11,212 bases of DNA from JAICJR01 sp036494715 (GTDB lineage Bacteria > Actinomycetota > Thermoleophilia > Solirubrobacterales > Thermoleophilaceae), in NCBI GenBank assembly GCA_036494715.1, contig DASXNY010000129.1, positions 1-11,212 of the forward strand, written 5' to 3'. Of this stretch, positions 1 to 5,804 are shown in pieces. Under the pieces are notes generated by a model. It saw nothing but the letters and a program-made list of their open reading frames with translations, was not told the DNA's origin and made no database searches. The translations under genes were made by a program, and so were the position numbers. Each line of letters starts with the position of its first letter. The stretch's first letter is position 1.

Positions 1-621
1 TGCCAGCCGGGCAGCTGGAGCGACAGCTCCAACCTGAGCTACCAGTTCCTCGACGCCGACGGCGACGTGCTCGGCAGCGGCCAGACCTACACGATCCAGG
101 CGAGCGACGTGGGGAGCAGCATCCTCTGTGAGGTCAAAGCCAGTAACGCGGGCGGCTACGGCTTCGGCGACAGCTCGGCCGTGACCGTGGCGGACGCGCC
201 GATGTCCTCGCACGACGTGACTCCGCCCGCCGTCGACAGCACCGCGCCCAAGCTCCGCGTCAGTACCAAGAGCTGCACGCGCACCACGTGCACCTTGAAG
301 GTGCACGTGACCGACGCCGCGCCGAGCTCCGGCATCGCGCGCGTGAAGGCCGTGCTCAACTACACGCGCAGGGTCAAGTGCCCGAAGACCAAGGGCGGCG
401 CGGCGACGAAGAAGCGCGTCTGCACGCGGCGGCTCCACCGCACCCTCAGCGCTTCAGCCGGCAGCGCCGGCACGTACACGATCGCCGCTAAGAAGCTGTC
501 GCCGGGCACGAGCTACACGATCTCGCTCGTGCCCTACGACAGGTCAGGCAACCGGCCCTCGTTCTCGACGGTCACGCACCTCCGCACCAAGGCGCGCCCC
601 CACAAGCGCAACCCCCGCTAG
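1..621 (+). CDS. Secreted Ig-like repeat protein, C-terminal part (5' end outside window)
   Basis: The open frame enters from the left edge in frame 1 and ends at TAG 619-621, so about 206 residues are visible. The first ~65 residues form the end of an Ig-like beta repeat (a W-S-D..L.Y.F....G..L..G..YTI..SD.G..I.C.V.A.N..G pattern), as seen in actinobacterial extracellular repeat proteins. A Pro/Asp linker follows, then a second Thr/Ser-rich beta domain with two cysteine pairs (CTRTTC, then VKC and RVC) and a 'LSPGTSYTISLVPYDRSGN' strand pair like a fibronectin III edge. The C-terminus is strongly basic (KARPHKRNPR), with no LPXTG motif or membrane helix, so a secreted or loosely wall-bound protein is likely. 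A GTG at 67 is internal, because the repeat begins upstream. Its stop overlaps the stop of the convergent regulator. Domain type is recognised by pattern; the ligand or role is unknown. Confidence 0.8.
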   Translation, partial: CQPGSWSDSSNLSYQFLDADGDVLGSGQTYTIQASDVGSSILCEVKASNAGGYGFGDSSAVTVADAPMSSHDVTPPAVDSTAPKLRVSTKSCTRTTCTLKVHVTDAAPSSGIARVKAVLNYTRRVKCPKTKGGAATKKRVCTRRLHRTLSASAGSAGTYTIAAKKLSPGTSYTISLVPYDRSGNRPSFSTVTHLRTKARPHKRNPR

Positions 622-1259
622 GAGGCTGTGCCGACCTGGCTGCGCCTACCGCGGCGCGGCTTGGCGAGATCCTTCGGCGGCGCGTCGGGCGCCTGGATCG
701 TCTCGAGCAGGGCGAGCACGACGGTGCCGCGCGCCTGACCGTCGTGGTCGGCCTTCTTGAGCCGCTCCGTGCTCGCGGAGTGGATCTTGTCGAGCCGCTT
801 GAGCGTCCCCTCGAGCTCCGCTGCCATCTCCTTCCAGCCGCGCTCGTCGAGCGTGACGTCGGAGCGGCTGAGGTGGGCGTCGGTGCGGTCGAAGCCGCCG
901 CTGGCGGCGCTCGCATGGACGTGCTCCAGGATCTGCTGGACCGCGGCTCCGGTCATCGCCTGCTTGACGATCTCGGGAACCTGGCCCCAGGCCTTGTCGC
1001 TGATCCGCGGACGGGCCTGGAGCCGGTAGTGGTGCTCCACGGCGCCCCGCCGCGGGGTGGTCTTCACGAGCTTGATCAGGTCGAACCGGGCGAGCTGCCG
1101 CATGTGGTAGCTCACCCGGTTCACGGGGAGGCCGAGCGTCGTCGCGATCTCCACCGGGCTTCCGTCCTTCTCCTCGAGCAGCCGCAAGATCTGCACTCGT
1201 AGGGGATGAGACAGGGCCTTGACCGTCTCGGTGTCTGTGATGTCGGCATGTGGTTTCAA
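618..1259 (-). CDS. Winged-helix (ArsR-like) transcriptional regulator
   Basis: This is a predicted DNA-binding regulator of 213 residues. Residues ~12-80 form a winged HTH: ALSHPLRVQILRLL (helix 1), a second helix around SPVEIATTLGL, recognition helix VNRVSYHMRQLARFDLIKLV, then a wing PRRGAVEHHYR. The fold resembles ArsR/HTH_20 proteins, but the ArsR metal-binding ELCVCDL motif is absent, so metal sensing is unlikely. The remaining ~130 residues are helical and charged (K/R/E-rich), perhaps for dimerisation, and end in a basic tail. I chose TTG at 1259 because GAGGAG lies five bases upstream and the TTG shares TTGA with the sigma factor's TGA stop, the standard coupling overlap. GTG at 1265 would give 215 aa but sits directly against the AGGAG with no spacer. 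It probably acts with or on the upstream sigma gene; the target is unknown. Confidence 0.85.
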   Translation of the reverse strand: MKPHADITDTETVKALSHPLRVQILRLLEEKDGSPVEIATTLGLPVNRVSYHMRQLARFDLIKLVKTTPRRGAVEHHYRLQARPRISDKAWGQVPEIVKQAMTGAAVQQILEHVHASAASGGFDRTDAHLSRSDVTLDERGWKEMAAELEGTLKRLDKIHSASTERLKKADHDGQARGTVVLALLETIQAPDAPPKDLAKPRRGRRSQVGTAS

Positions 1260-1699
1260 GCGCACTCCTCTAGTGCTTCAGCGAATCGTTTACGGACCCG
1301 GTGTAGGCGGACCTTGACGGTGCCCTCCGGTACATCAAGACGTCTTGCCAGCTCCGGTTGGGTGAGGTCTTCGCCGTAGCGGAGCAGTAGGAGCTCTCGA
1401 TCGGCCGGCGCGAGCCGCCCGAGGGCCTGTCGTGTGTGTGAGCCTGCGACGAGCTGCTCGATGCGTCCATCCTCTGCGGACGGTTCAGCTGCCGTGGCTT
1501 CGGGAAGCTCCCGAGTCCTGACGCGAGAACGGCGCTCGAGCAGTCGTAGCGATTCGTTCCGCGTGATATGGAGCAGCCATGCAGTGGGACTGTCGATGTC
1601 GACCGCGCCGGAGCCGGCCCGCCACGCACGTGCGAGTGCCTCCTGGACCGCCTCCTCGGCATCGTGTTGGTTGCCAACGATCCGTCGAGCCTCCCGCAA
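1256..1699 (-). CDS. ECF-type RNA polymerase sigma factor, 5' end uncertain or frameshifted
   Basis: This is a sigma-70 family factor of the extracytoplasmic-function type, redirecting RNA polymerase to a small promoter set. From TTG at 1699 it encodes 147 residues. Region 2 is ARRIVGNQHDAEEAVQEALARAWR followed by SPTAWLLHITRNESLRLLERR (residues ~4-57). Region 4 is LAPADRELLLLRYGEDLTQPELARRLDVPEGTVKVRLHRVRKRF (~96-139). The TTG start has no Shine-Dalgarno and cuts into region 2. The same frame upstream still reads family-like sequence (WQWQRLRERS just before the TTG) and is open to 1813, yet offers no ATG, GTG or TTG. A GTG at 1776 in another frame gives a plausible N-terminus (MKDKGRSPE), so a one-base frame change between about 1776 and 1740 would yield ~173 aa, a normal ECF length. 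No zinc-finger anti-sigma gene follows; the downstream partner is the winged-helix gene, coupled by TTGA. Confidence 0.8.
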   Translation of the reverse strand: MREARRIVGNQHDAEEAVQEALARAWRAGSGAVDIDSPTAWLLHITRNESLRLLERRSRVRTRELPEATAAEPSAEDGRIEQLVAGSHTRQALGRLAPADRELLLLRYGEDLTQPELARRLDVPEGTVKVRLHRVRKRFAEALEECA

Positions 1700-1804
1700 A
1701 GACCGCTCGCGAAGTCGTTGCCACTGCCAACTCTGGGACGGCTTGTCGCCTCCGGGCTCCTTCCCTTGTCCTTCACCGCGGCAATCTACCCCCTTTGAAA
1801 CGGT

Positions 1805-1833
1805 TTGGACTGGTCACCGGGTCGTGCCTATTA
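1805..1833 (+). promoter_or_regulatory. Candidate sigma-70 promoter for the methyltransferase
   Basis: A TTGGAC hexamer (1805-1810), a 17-base spacer and a CTATTA hexamer (1828-1833) preceded by an extended -10 TGN (1825-1827) resemble a housekeeping promoter. Transcription would begin near 1840, downstream of the ATG at 1835, which argues for translation from GTG 1871. An imperfect palindrome AAACGGTTT (1798-1806) overlaps the -35 side and could be an operator. Matched by eye only. Confidence 0.4.
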
Positions 1834-1834
1834 G

Positions 1835-2662
1835 ATGTCAGTTTATGTCCCGGAGGCAGTTCCGCGCCAGGTGTCTCCCGCATTCGAGGCGTATGAACGC
1901 ATTGCGCCCGTCTACGACCTGCTCACGGCGGGCTACGACCACCCCACCTGGCTCGACTCGCTCGAGGACCTCGCGCTCGAGCACGGCCTGAGGGGCAGCC
2001 GCCTGCTCGACATCGGCTGCGGCACCGGCAAGAGCTTCATGCCGATGCTCGACCGCGGCTATCGGGTGAGCGCCTGCGACGTCTCGCCGGCAATGGTCGA
2101 GCTCGCGCGGGCCAAGGTCGGGGCGAGCGCGGAACTGTTCGTGGCGGACATGCGGGAGCTCGCGTGGGAGGGCGAGGCCAACCTCATCACCTGCCTGGAC
2201 GACGCGGTCAACTACCTGCTCACGATCGAGGATGTGGCCGCGGCGCTGTGCGGCATGGAGCGCGCGCTGGCGCCGCGCGGGCTGGCGGTCTTCGACGTCA
2301 ACACCCTCTCGACCTACCGCAGCTCGTTCGCGCTCGACTTCGCGCTCGAGGGGCCCGACAGCTTCCTCGTCTGGCGCGGGCAAGCGGACCGAGAGGCGTT
2401 CGCGCCGGGCGAGGTGGCCGAGGCGGCGATCGAGATCTTCGAGGAGGAGCCCGACGGCCGCTGGCGGCGAGTGACCAGCCGGCACGTACAGCGGCACCAC
2501 CCGCGCGAGGAGCTCGAGGCGGCGATCGAGGAGGCGGGCCTCGAGCTGGTCGCGGTGCGTGGCCAGGCCCGCGGTGGCCTGCTCGAGCTCGAGGCCGACG
2601 AGCTCCTGCACCCAAAGCTTGTCTACCTGGCTAGGAAGCCAGCTCGAAGGAGGCCCGCGTGA
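1835..2662 (+). CDS. Class I SAM-dependent methyltransferase
   Basis: This is a predicted soluble S-adenosylmethionine-dependent methyltransferase; the substrate cannot be told from sequence. The Rossmann core is clear. An N-terminal helix pair reads AFEAYERIAPVYDLLTAGYDHPTWL (residues 16-40). Motif I is LLDIGCGTGK (57-66), the acidic residue binding the ribose is in ACDVSPAMVELAR (80-92), motif III-like sequence is FVADMREL (102-109), and motif IV is ITCLDDAVNYL (118-128). The post-I strand/loop AVFDVNTLSTY (151-161) is typical of small-molecule Methyltransf_25/11 enzymes with a D-x-x-N-Y signature. A C-terminal beta meander (WRRVTSRHVQRHHPREELEAAIEEAGLELVAV) completes the fold. The ATG at 1835 gives 275 aa but lies upstream of the transcription start implied by the candidate promoter. 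GTG at 1871, 14 bases after GGAGG, would give 263 aa beginning just before the conserved region. It is transcribed away from the sigma gene and may be controlled from the shared 135-bp gap. Confidence 0.88.
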   Translation: MSVYVPEAVPRQVSPAFEAYERIAPVYDLLTAGYDHPTWLDSLEDLALEHGLRGSRLLDIGCGTGKSFMPMLDRGYRVSACDVSPAMVELARAKVGASAELFVADMRELAWEGEANLITCLDDAVNYLLTIEDVAAALCGMERALAPRGLAVFDVNTLSTYRSSFALDFALEGPDSFLVWRGQADREAFAPGEVAEAAIEIFEEEPDGRWRRVTSRHVQRHHPREELEAAIEEAGLELVAVRGQARGGLLELEADELLHPKLVYLARKPARRRPA

Positions 2663-2684
2663 TTATCCAGCCGTAGAGCGACTG

Positions 2685-2724
2685 GGTCGGCGGCAAACGT
2701 CCGTCCAGGCGCTTGCCGCCGACC
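2685..2724. terminator. 15-bp inverted repeat, likely terminator or operator
   Basis: GGTCGGCGGCAAACG (2685-2699) pairs with CGCTTGCCGCCGACC (2710-2724), with a single A/C mismatch and a 10-base loop. The hairpin begins 22 bases after the methyltransferase stop and is very GC-rich. No T-run follows on the plus strand, so a classical intrinsic terminator is not assured. It ends 28 bases before the next start, so it could instead regulate the beta-family gene. Confidence 0.55.
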
Positions 2725-2738
2725 TCTCCAACCTGTTG

Positions 2739-2744
2739 AATACT
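2739..2744 (+). promoter_or_regulatory. Possible -10 element for leaderless start of the beta-family gene
   Basis: AATACT lies eight bases before ATG 2753, and no Shine-Dalgarno precedes that ATG. This spacing fits leaderless transcription, which is common in actinobacteria. There is no convincing -35 box: a TTGCCG in the hairpin arm is 20 bases away, which is too far. Weak evidence. Confidence 0.25.
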
Positions 2745-2752
2745 CACCTAGG

Positions 2753-3784
2753 ATGGTCCAATGGCGTAATGAGGCCGCATGGACTCGCCCCTACGTGCCT
2801 GTGATTCGTGGTCACCCGGGCGAACTCGACGCACTCGCGTGGCTTCCGGACGGCGTCAAGGAGCGCGTGATGCCGCTCGTGGAGATCGTCCCCGGGCGCC
2901 TGCGCGCCACCGCGCGCGGCCTCGCCGGCTCCTGGGGCGAGAGCCAGCCGATCCTGCTCGACACGCTGCTGCTCGAGGACAACCAGACCGAGGCGCGCCG
3001 GCACCAGCTCGTCGAGCTCTTCAACCGTTGCCGCGGGCTCGTGAGGGCGATACCGGTGGGCGGGCTCGACCGCGGCATCGACCACACGGCGGCGCTCGCC
3101 GGCGTGGTGGCCACCCACCGCCGCGGCGCCGCCCTGCGGCTGACGCAAGAAGATCTGCGCCCCGACGTCCAGCGCGACCGCGCGCTCGACGGCTGGCTCG
3201 CCATGGTGGACCTGGGGCCCGACGAGGTGGACCTCGTGCTCGACCTCGGCGACGTGAGCGAGCCCACTCACGTGGCGGCGCTGCTCGCGGCGCACGAGGG
3301 CCTGGCGGAGCTGCCCTACGCGCGGGAATGGCGCTCGGTCACGCTCGCCGCCACGGCCTCGCCGAGCTTCCCGCCCAACGGCCGCTGCGACTACGAGGAC
3401 GTCTTCGAGCGGCTCGACTGGCAGCTCTGGAAGATGGTGAGCAGCGGCGCGTTGCCGCGCGTGCCCGGCTTCGGCGATCACGGCGTGCCGCCGCCGAGTC
3501 AGCGGGACCCGAGCTGCGGGACGAGCATCGCCTACACCACGGGCTGCAGCTGGCTGGTGGTGAAGCGCGGGCGGCCGGCGCCCGAGTCGGACGAGCTGCG
3601 CGCGGCCAGCCAGGCGCTGATGGCGCGGCCCGAGTTCGCGGGCGCCGCCCACTGCCGGGGCTGCGCGCTGATCGAGGAGTTCGCCGCCGGCGGCTCACCC
3701 GGAGGGCTGCACGGATGGCGGGCGGCCGGCGTCTGCCACCACATCGAGGCGAGCGTGGCCGAGTTGACGGCGCTCGTGGGCTAG
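2753..3784 (+). CDS. Beta family protein (PF14350 type, sce7725-like)
   Basis: This is a 343-residue protein of the 'beta protein' family, whose biochemical function is unknown. Family hallmarks appear in order: PYVPVIRGHPGELDAL (residues 13-28), RVMPLVEIVPGR (38-49), PILLDTLLL (66-74), VDLVLDLGDV (159-168), WRSVTLAATASPSFPPN (193-209) followed by RCDYEDVFERLDWQLW, then PGFGDHGV (238-245), TSIAYTT...WLVVKRGRP (257-275), and a C-terminal HCRGCALIEEFAAGGSPGG with GWRAAGVCHHIEASV (300-335). The length fits the family, and alternating beta/alpha segments suggest a barrel-like fold (inference). Members are often found beside sce7726-type nuclease-like proteins in defence-rich loci; no such partner is visible here. 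The ATG at 2753 lacks an SD but begins the conserved region closely. Its stop is shared with the convergent kinase-like gene through CTAG. Base use matches the neighbours, so recent transfer is not evident. Confidence 0.8.
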   Translation: MVQWRNEAAWTRPYVPVIRGHPGELDALAWLPDGVKERVMPLVEIVPGRLRATARGLAGSWGESQPILLDTLLLEDNQTEARRHQLVELFNRCRGLVRAIPVGGLDRGIDHTAALAGVVATHRRGAALRLTQEDLRPDVQRDRALDGWLAMVDLGPDEVDLVLDLGDVSEPTHVAALLAAHEGLAELPYAREWRSVTLAATASPSFPPNGRCDYEDVFERLDWQLWKMVSSGALPRVPGFGDHGVPPPSQRDPSCGTSIAYTTGCSWLVVKRGRPAPESDELRAASQALMARPEFAGAAHCRGCALIEEFAAGGSPGGLHGWRAAGVCHHIEASVAELTALVG

Positions 3785-4404
3785 CCGTTGTTGCGTGCCT
3801 CGGAGGCGCGCGCGATCAGGTCGGTGCAGGCGCCGAGGCCGATCGCCGTCGAGTCGACGAGCAGGTGGAAGACCGAGGTGTCGCGCGGGTCGGCGCCGTA
3901 GAAGTGGCGCACGTAGGCGTCTCGGGCGCGGTCTGTCTGGCGCATGCGCTCGGCGGCAGTGTCGCGGTCGATGCCCTGGATCCGCATCGCCTGGTCGAGC
4001 CGCGCCTCCTCCGGGCCGTCAAGGCGGACGCGGAGCACGTGGGGGCGGTCGCGCAGCACGTACGCGGACGCCCGGCCGAGGATCACGCCCTCGCCCGCCT
4101 CGGCGTGCTCGCAGATCACGCGCTCGGTGGCCTCGCAGTAGACGTCCGTGCCGAGCAGCGCCTCGCTCGCCGTGCCGCTGACATAGGCGCCGGACAGCGG
4201 GGCGAAGTGCTTCAGCATGCGCTCGAACAGGCTGCCGACGTTCTCGTCGTGCTCGAGCGCGTGGACCAGCGGCACGTCCAGGGTCTCGGCCACCTTGGTG
4301 GGGATCGCGCGGTCCACGAATGGGACGCCGAGGCGATCCGCCAGTTCTGGCCCGACGACGCTGCCGCCCGCCCCGTAGGTCGCCGATAGGGCAATGAGGG
4401 TCAT
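3781..4404 (-). CDS. Cytidylate kinase-like family protein (AAA_26 type)
   Basis: This is a 207-residue P-loop-like protein of the cytidylate-kinase-like (PF13189/AAA_26) family. The N-terminus IALSATYGAGGSVVGPELADRLGVPFVDR (residues 4-32) is the family's modified nucleotide loop. It has no GK[ST] Walker A lysine, as is usual for this family, so true CMP kinase activity is unproven. Further hallmarks are GVILGRASAYVLRDRPHVLRVRLDGP (106-131), the LID-like segment DRDTAAERMRQTDRARDAYVRHFYGADPRD (146-175), and the terminal strand VFHLLVDSTAIGLGACTDLI (178-197), corresponding to the '..YdLviNTs.l' ending of relatives. The ATG at 4402-4404 starts two residues before strand 1, so the start is well placed, although its SD is weak. 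It is the last gene on the minus strand before the convergent beta-family gene, 104 bases after the membrane-protein operon. It may be read through from that operon. Confidence 0.85.
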   Translation of the reverse strand: MTLIALSATYGAGGSVVGPELADRLGVPFVDRAIPTKVAETLDVPLVHALEHDENVGSLFERMLKHFAPLSGAYVSGTASEALLGTDVYCEATERVICEHAEAGEGVILGRASAYVLRDRPHVLRVRLDGPEEARLDQAMRIQGIDRDTAAERMRQTDRARDAYVRHFYGADPRDTSVFHLLVDSTAIGLGACTDLIARASEARNNG

Positions 4405-4467
4405 GACGACCCGTTACCCGCTTCCCGCCCGCGCGACTCTACGGACAGGTGCTCGGGCGGACCGACG

Positions 4468-4487
4468 ACGCGCCCGGGAAGGCGCGT
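4468..4487. terminator. Short hairpin after the sigma/membrane operon
   Basis: ACGCGCC (4468-4474) and GGCGCGT (4481-4487) form a perfect 7-bp stem around a six-base loop. On the minus strand it begins 21 bases past the stop of the last membrane-protein gene, a reasonable terminator position. It has no U-tract, so termination would be weak or factor-dependent. The rest of the 4405-4508 gap shows nothing recognisable. Confidence 0.3.
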
Positions 4488-4508
4488 ACGAAATAACGAC
4501 TCACGACA

Positions 4509-5804
4509 CTAGAAGCCCAGATTGCCCAGGTGCTGGACCGTGTGCGAGCCGTCGCTGAACGTCACACGCAGATCCGTGTTGCCGGCCGGGAAGCTGCCGT
4601 CGTAGACGACGATGAACGCGTGCGCCCGCGGCGACGGGACGATCGTCCGCACGTCGCGCGGCGTCTGGATCGTGATCTCCCGCACATCGGGGCTGACCAG
4701 GCCGCTCATCACGGTGCGGCCGGGCAGCGTGCGCAGCGCGACGCGCCCGAGGTCCGGATCCGAACCCACCTCGAGGTCCGGATCGGACGCGCCCTCGGTC
4801 ATGTTCCACTGGACCGGCATCTTGCGCGTGAAGCCGATCTTGGAGAGGCAGGGGAGCACGCCGGAGTCGGTGAACGTGTCGAGCGAGTAGTCGATTCTGC
4901 CGACGCGCGAGCCCACCACTCGGCCGATGTCCCACGGGCAGTAGCCGCCCTTTGTGCTGCGGCTGGCTTCGATGCCCCAGGGCAGCTCGCCCGTGGGATC
5001 GGGGGCGCGCGCCTCGAGCTGCTCGCTGTCGAGCACGATGCCGTGCTCGTAGCGGTTGAGCGGGGGCGACACCGGCAGGGGGCGCGCGGGGTCGAGGGTC
5101 AGAGTCTTCGGCGGGCGCCCGGCGTAGCCGAAGTTCCCAGTGACCTTGGACGGGCCGCTCGGGTCGGCGAACGCGAGGAAGGCGCCGCGCTTCGAGATCT
5201 TCACGGGCTGCGTCGAGACACCGTCCACCTGAAGGCTCACGCCCCGCAGCAGCGAGCCCGCGATGCCCCAGACGACCGACTCCGTGGGCTGTGCGTTGGC
5301 GAGCAGCGGGTTGGTGATGAGCGTGGTGCGGGTGAGCTCCGGGTCGTTCCGCTTGTCGCGCCAGCGCTCGCCGCACTCGATCGGCGCGCCGACGTAGCTG
5401 AAGCGCGCGGGGCGGAAGCGGTTCCCCGCGTCGATCCAGCCGAAGCGTCCCCGGTAGATGCGGCCGAGCTGGGCGCAGAGGTCGTGGCCGAGCAGGCGCC
5501 CGGGGCGCGGCGGGCCGTGCACCGGCGACGGCGCCCGCATCACCGCGCGGAACGCCCTGATCGCGAACGGCGGGCCGCCGCGCGGATCGGGCGCGGTGAG
5601 CTCGATCCGCGCGCTGCCCTTCTGGACCTGGAGCACGACCAGGCCGGAGTCCGGCTTGGGCTTGAGTGGCGGCAGGACGCTGATGCGGGGCGGCGGCGCC
5701 GTGACCCGCGAGTGTGTGGGAACCGCGAGCGCGGCGATCACGCCGGCCAGCACCCCGGCGAGCAGCGCGGCAGCGATGAATCCACGGATGAGGCGCCGGC
5801 TCAT
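4509..5804 (-). CDS. Exported or membrane-anchored two-module protein, unknown family
   Basis: I do not recognise a named family. The 431 residues start with a basic n-region (MSRRLIRGF) and one hydrophobic stretch (~8-28). ALA at 25-27 could be a signal peptidase site, so the protein is exported, either anchored or cleaved. A Pro-rich linker (~36-52) follows. Two diverged copies of one module make up the rest: A at ~71-238 (opening APDPRGGPPFAIRA) and B at ~267-426 (opening APDPTGELPWGIEA). Each has exactly two cysteines (C110/C144; C289/C319). Shared features are 'GR..G..G.I', a 'VVWGIAG...GVSLQV' strand pair in A, and an R..VSPxG/GAFLAF-type strand. The same module occurs twice in the next gene upstream. 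The start ATG overlaps that gene's stop as ATGA, so the two are translationally coupled. Last gene of the operon; likely partner or paralogue of its neighbour. Confidence 0.82.
   Translation of the reverse strand: MSRRLIRGFIAAALLAGVLAGVIAALAVPTHSRVTAPPPRISVLPPLKPKPDSGLVVLQVQKGSARIELTAPDPRGGPPFAIRAFRAVMRAPSPVHGPPRPGRLLGHDLCAQLGRIYRGRFGWIDAGNRFRPARFSYVGAPIECGERWRDKRNDPELTRTTLITNPLLANAQPTESVVWGIAGSLLRGVSLQVDGVSTQPVKISKRGAFLAFADPSGPSKVTGNFGYAGRPPKTLTLDPARPLPVSPPLNRYEHGIVLDSEQLEARAPDPTGELPWGIEASRSTKGGYCPWDIGRVVGSRVGRIDYSLDTFTDSGVLPCLSKIGFTRKMPVQWNMTEGASDPDLEVGSDPDLGRVALRTLPGRTVMSGLVSPDVREITIQTPRDVRTIVPSPRAHAFIVVYDGSFPAGNTDLRVTFSDGSHTVQHLGNLGF

Noticed and set aside
618..1259. Metal-sensing ArsR repressor
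   Set aside because: The ELCVCDL metal motif is absent and the protein has a long C-terminal extension unlike ArsR.
2744..3652. Long open frame on the minus strand opposite the beta-family gene
   Set aside because: Low-complexity Arg/Ala/Gly/His product, antisense to a family-matched protein; typical of high-GC shadow frames.
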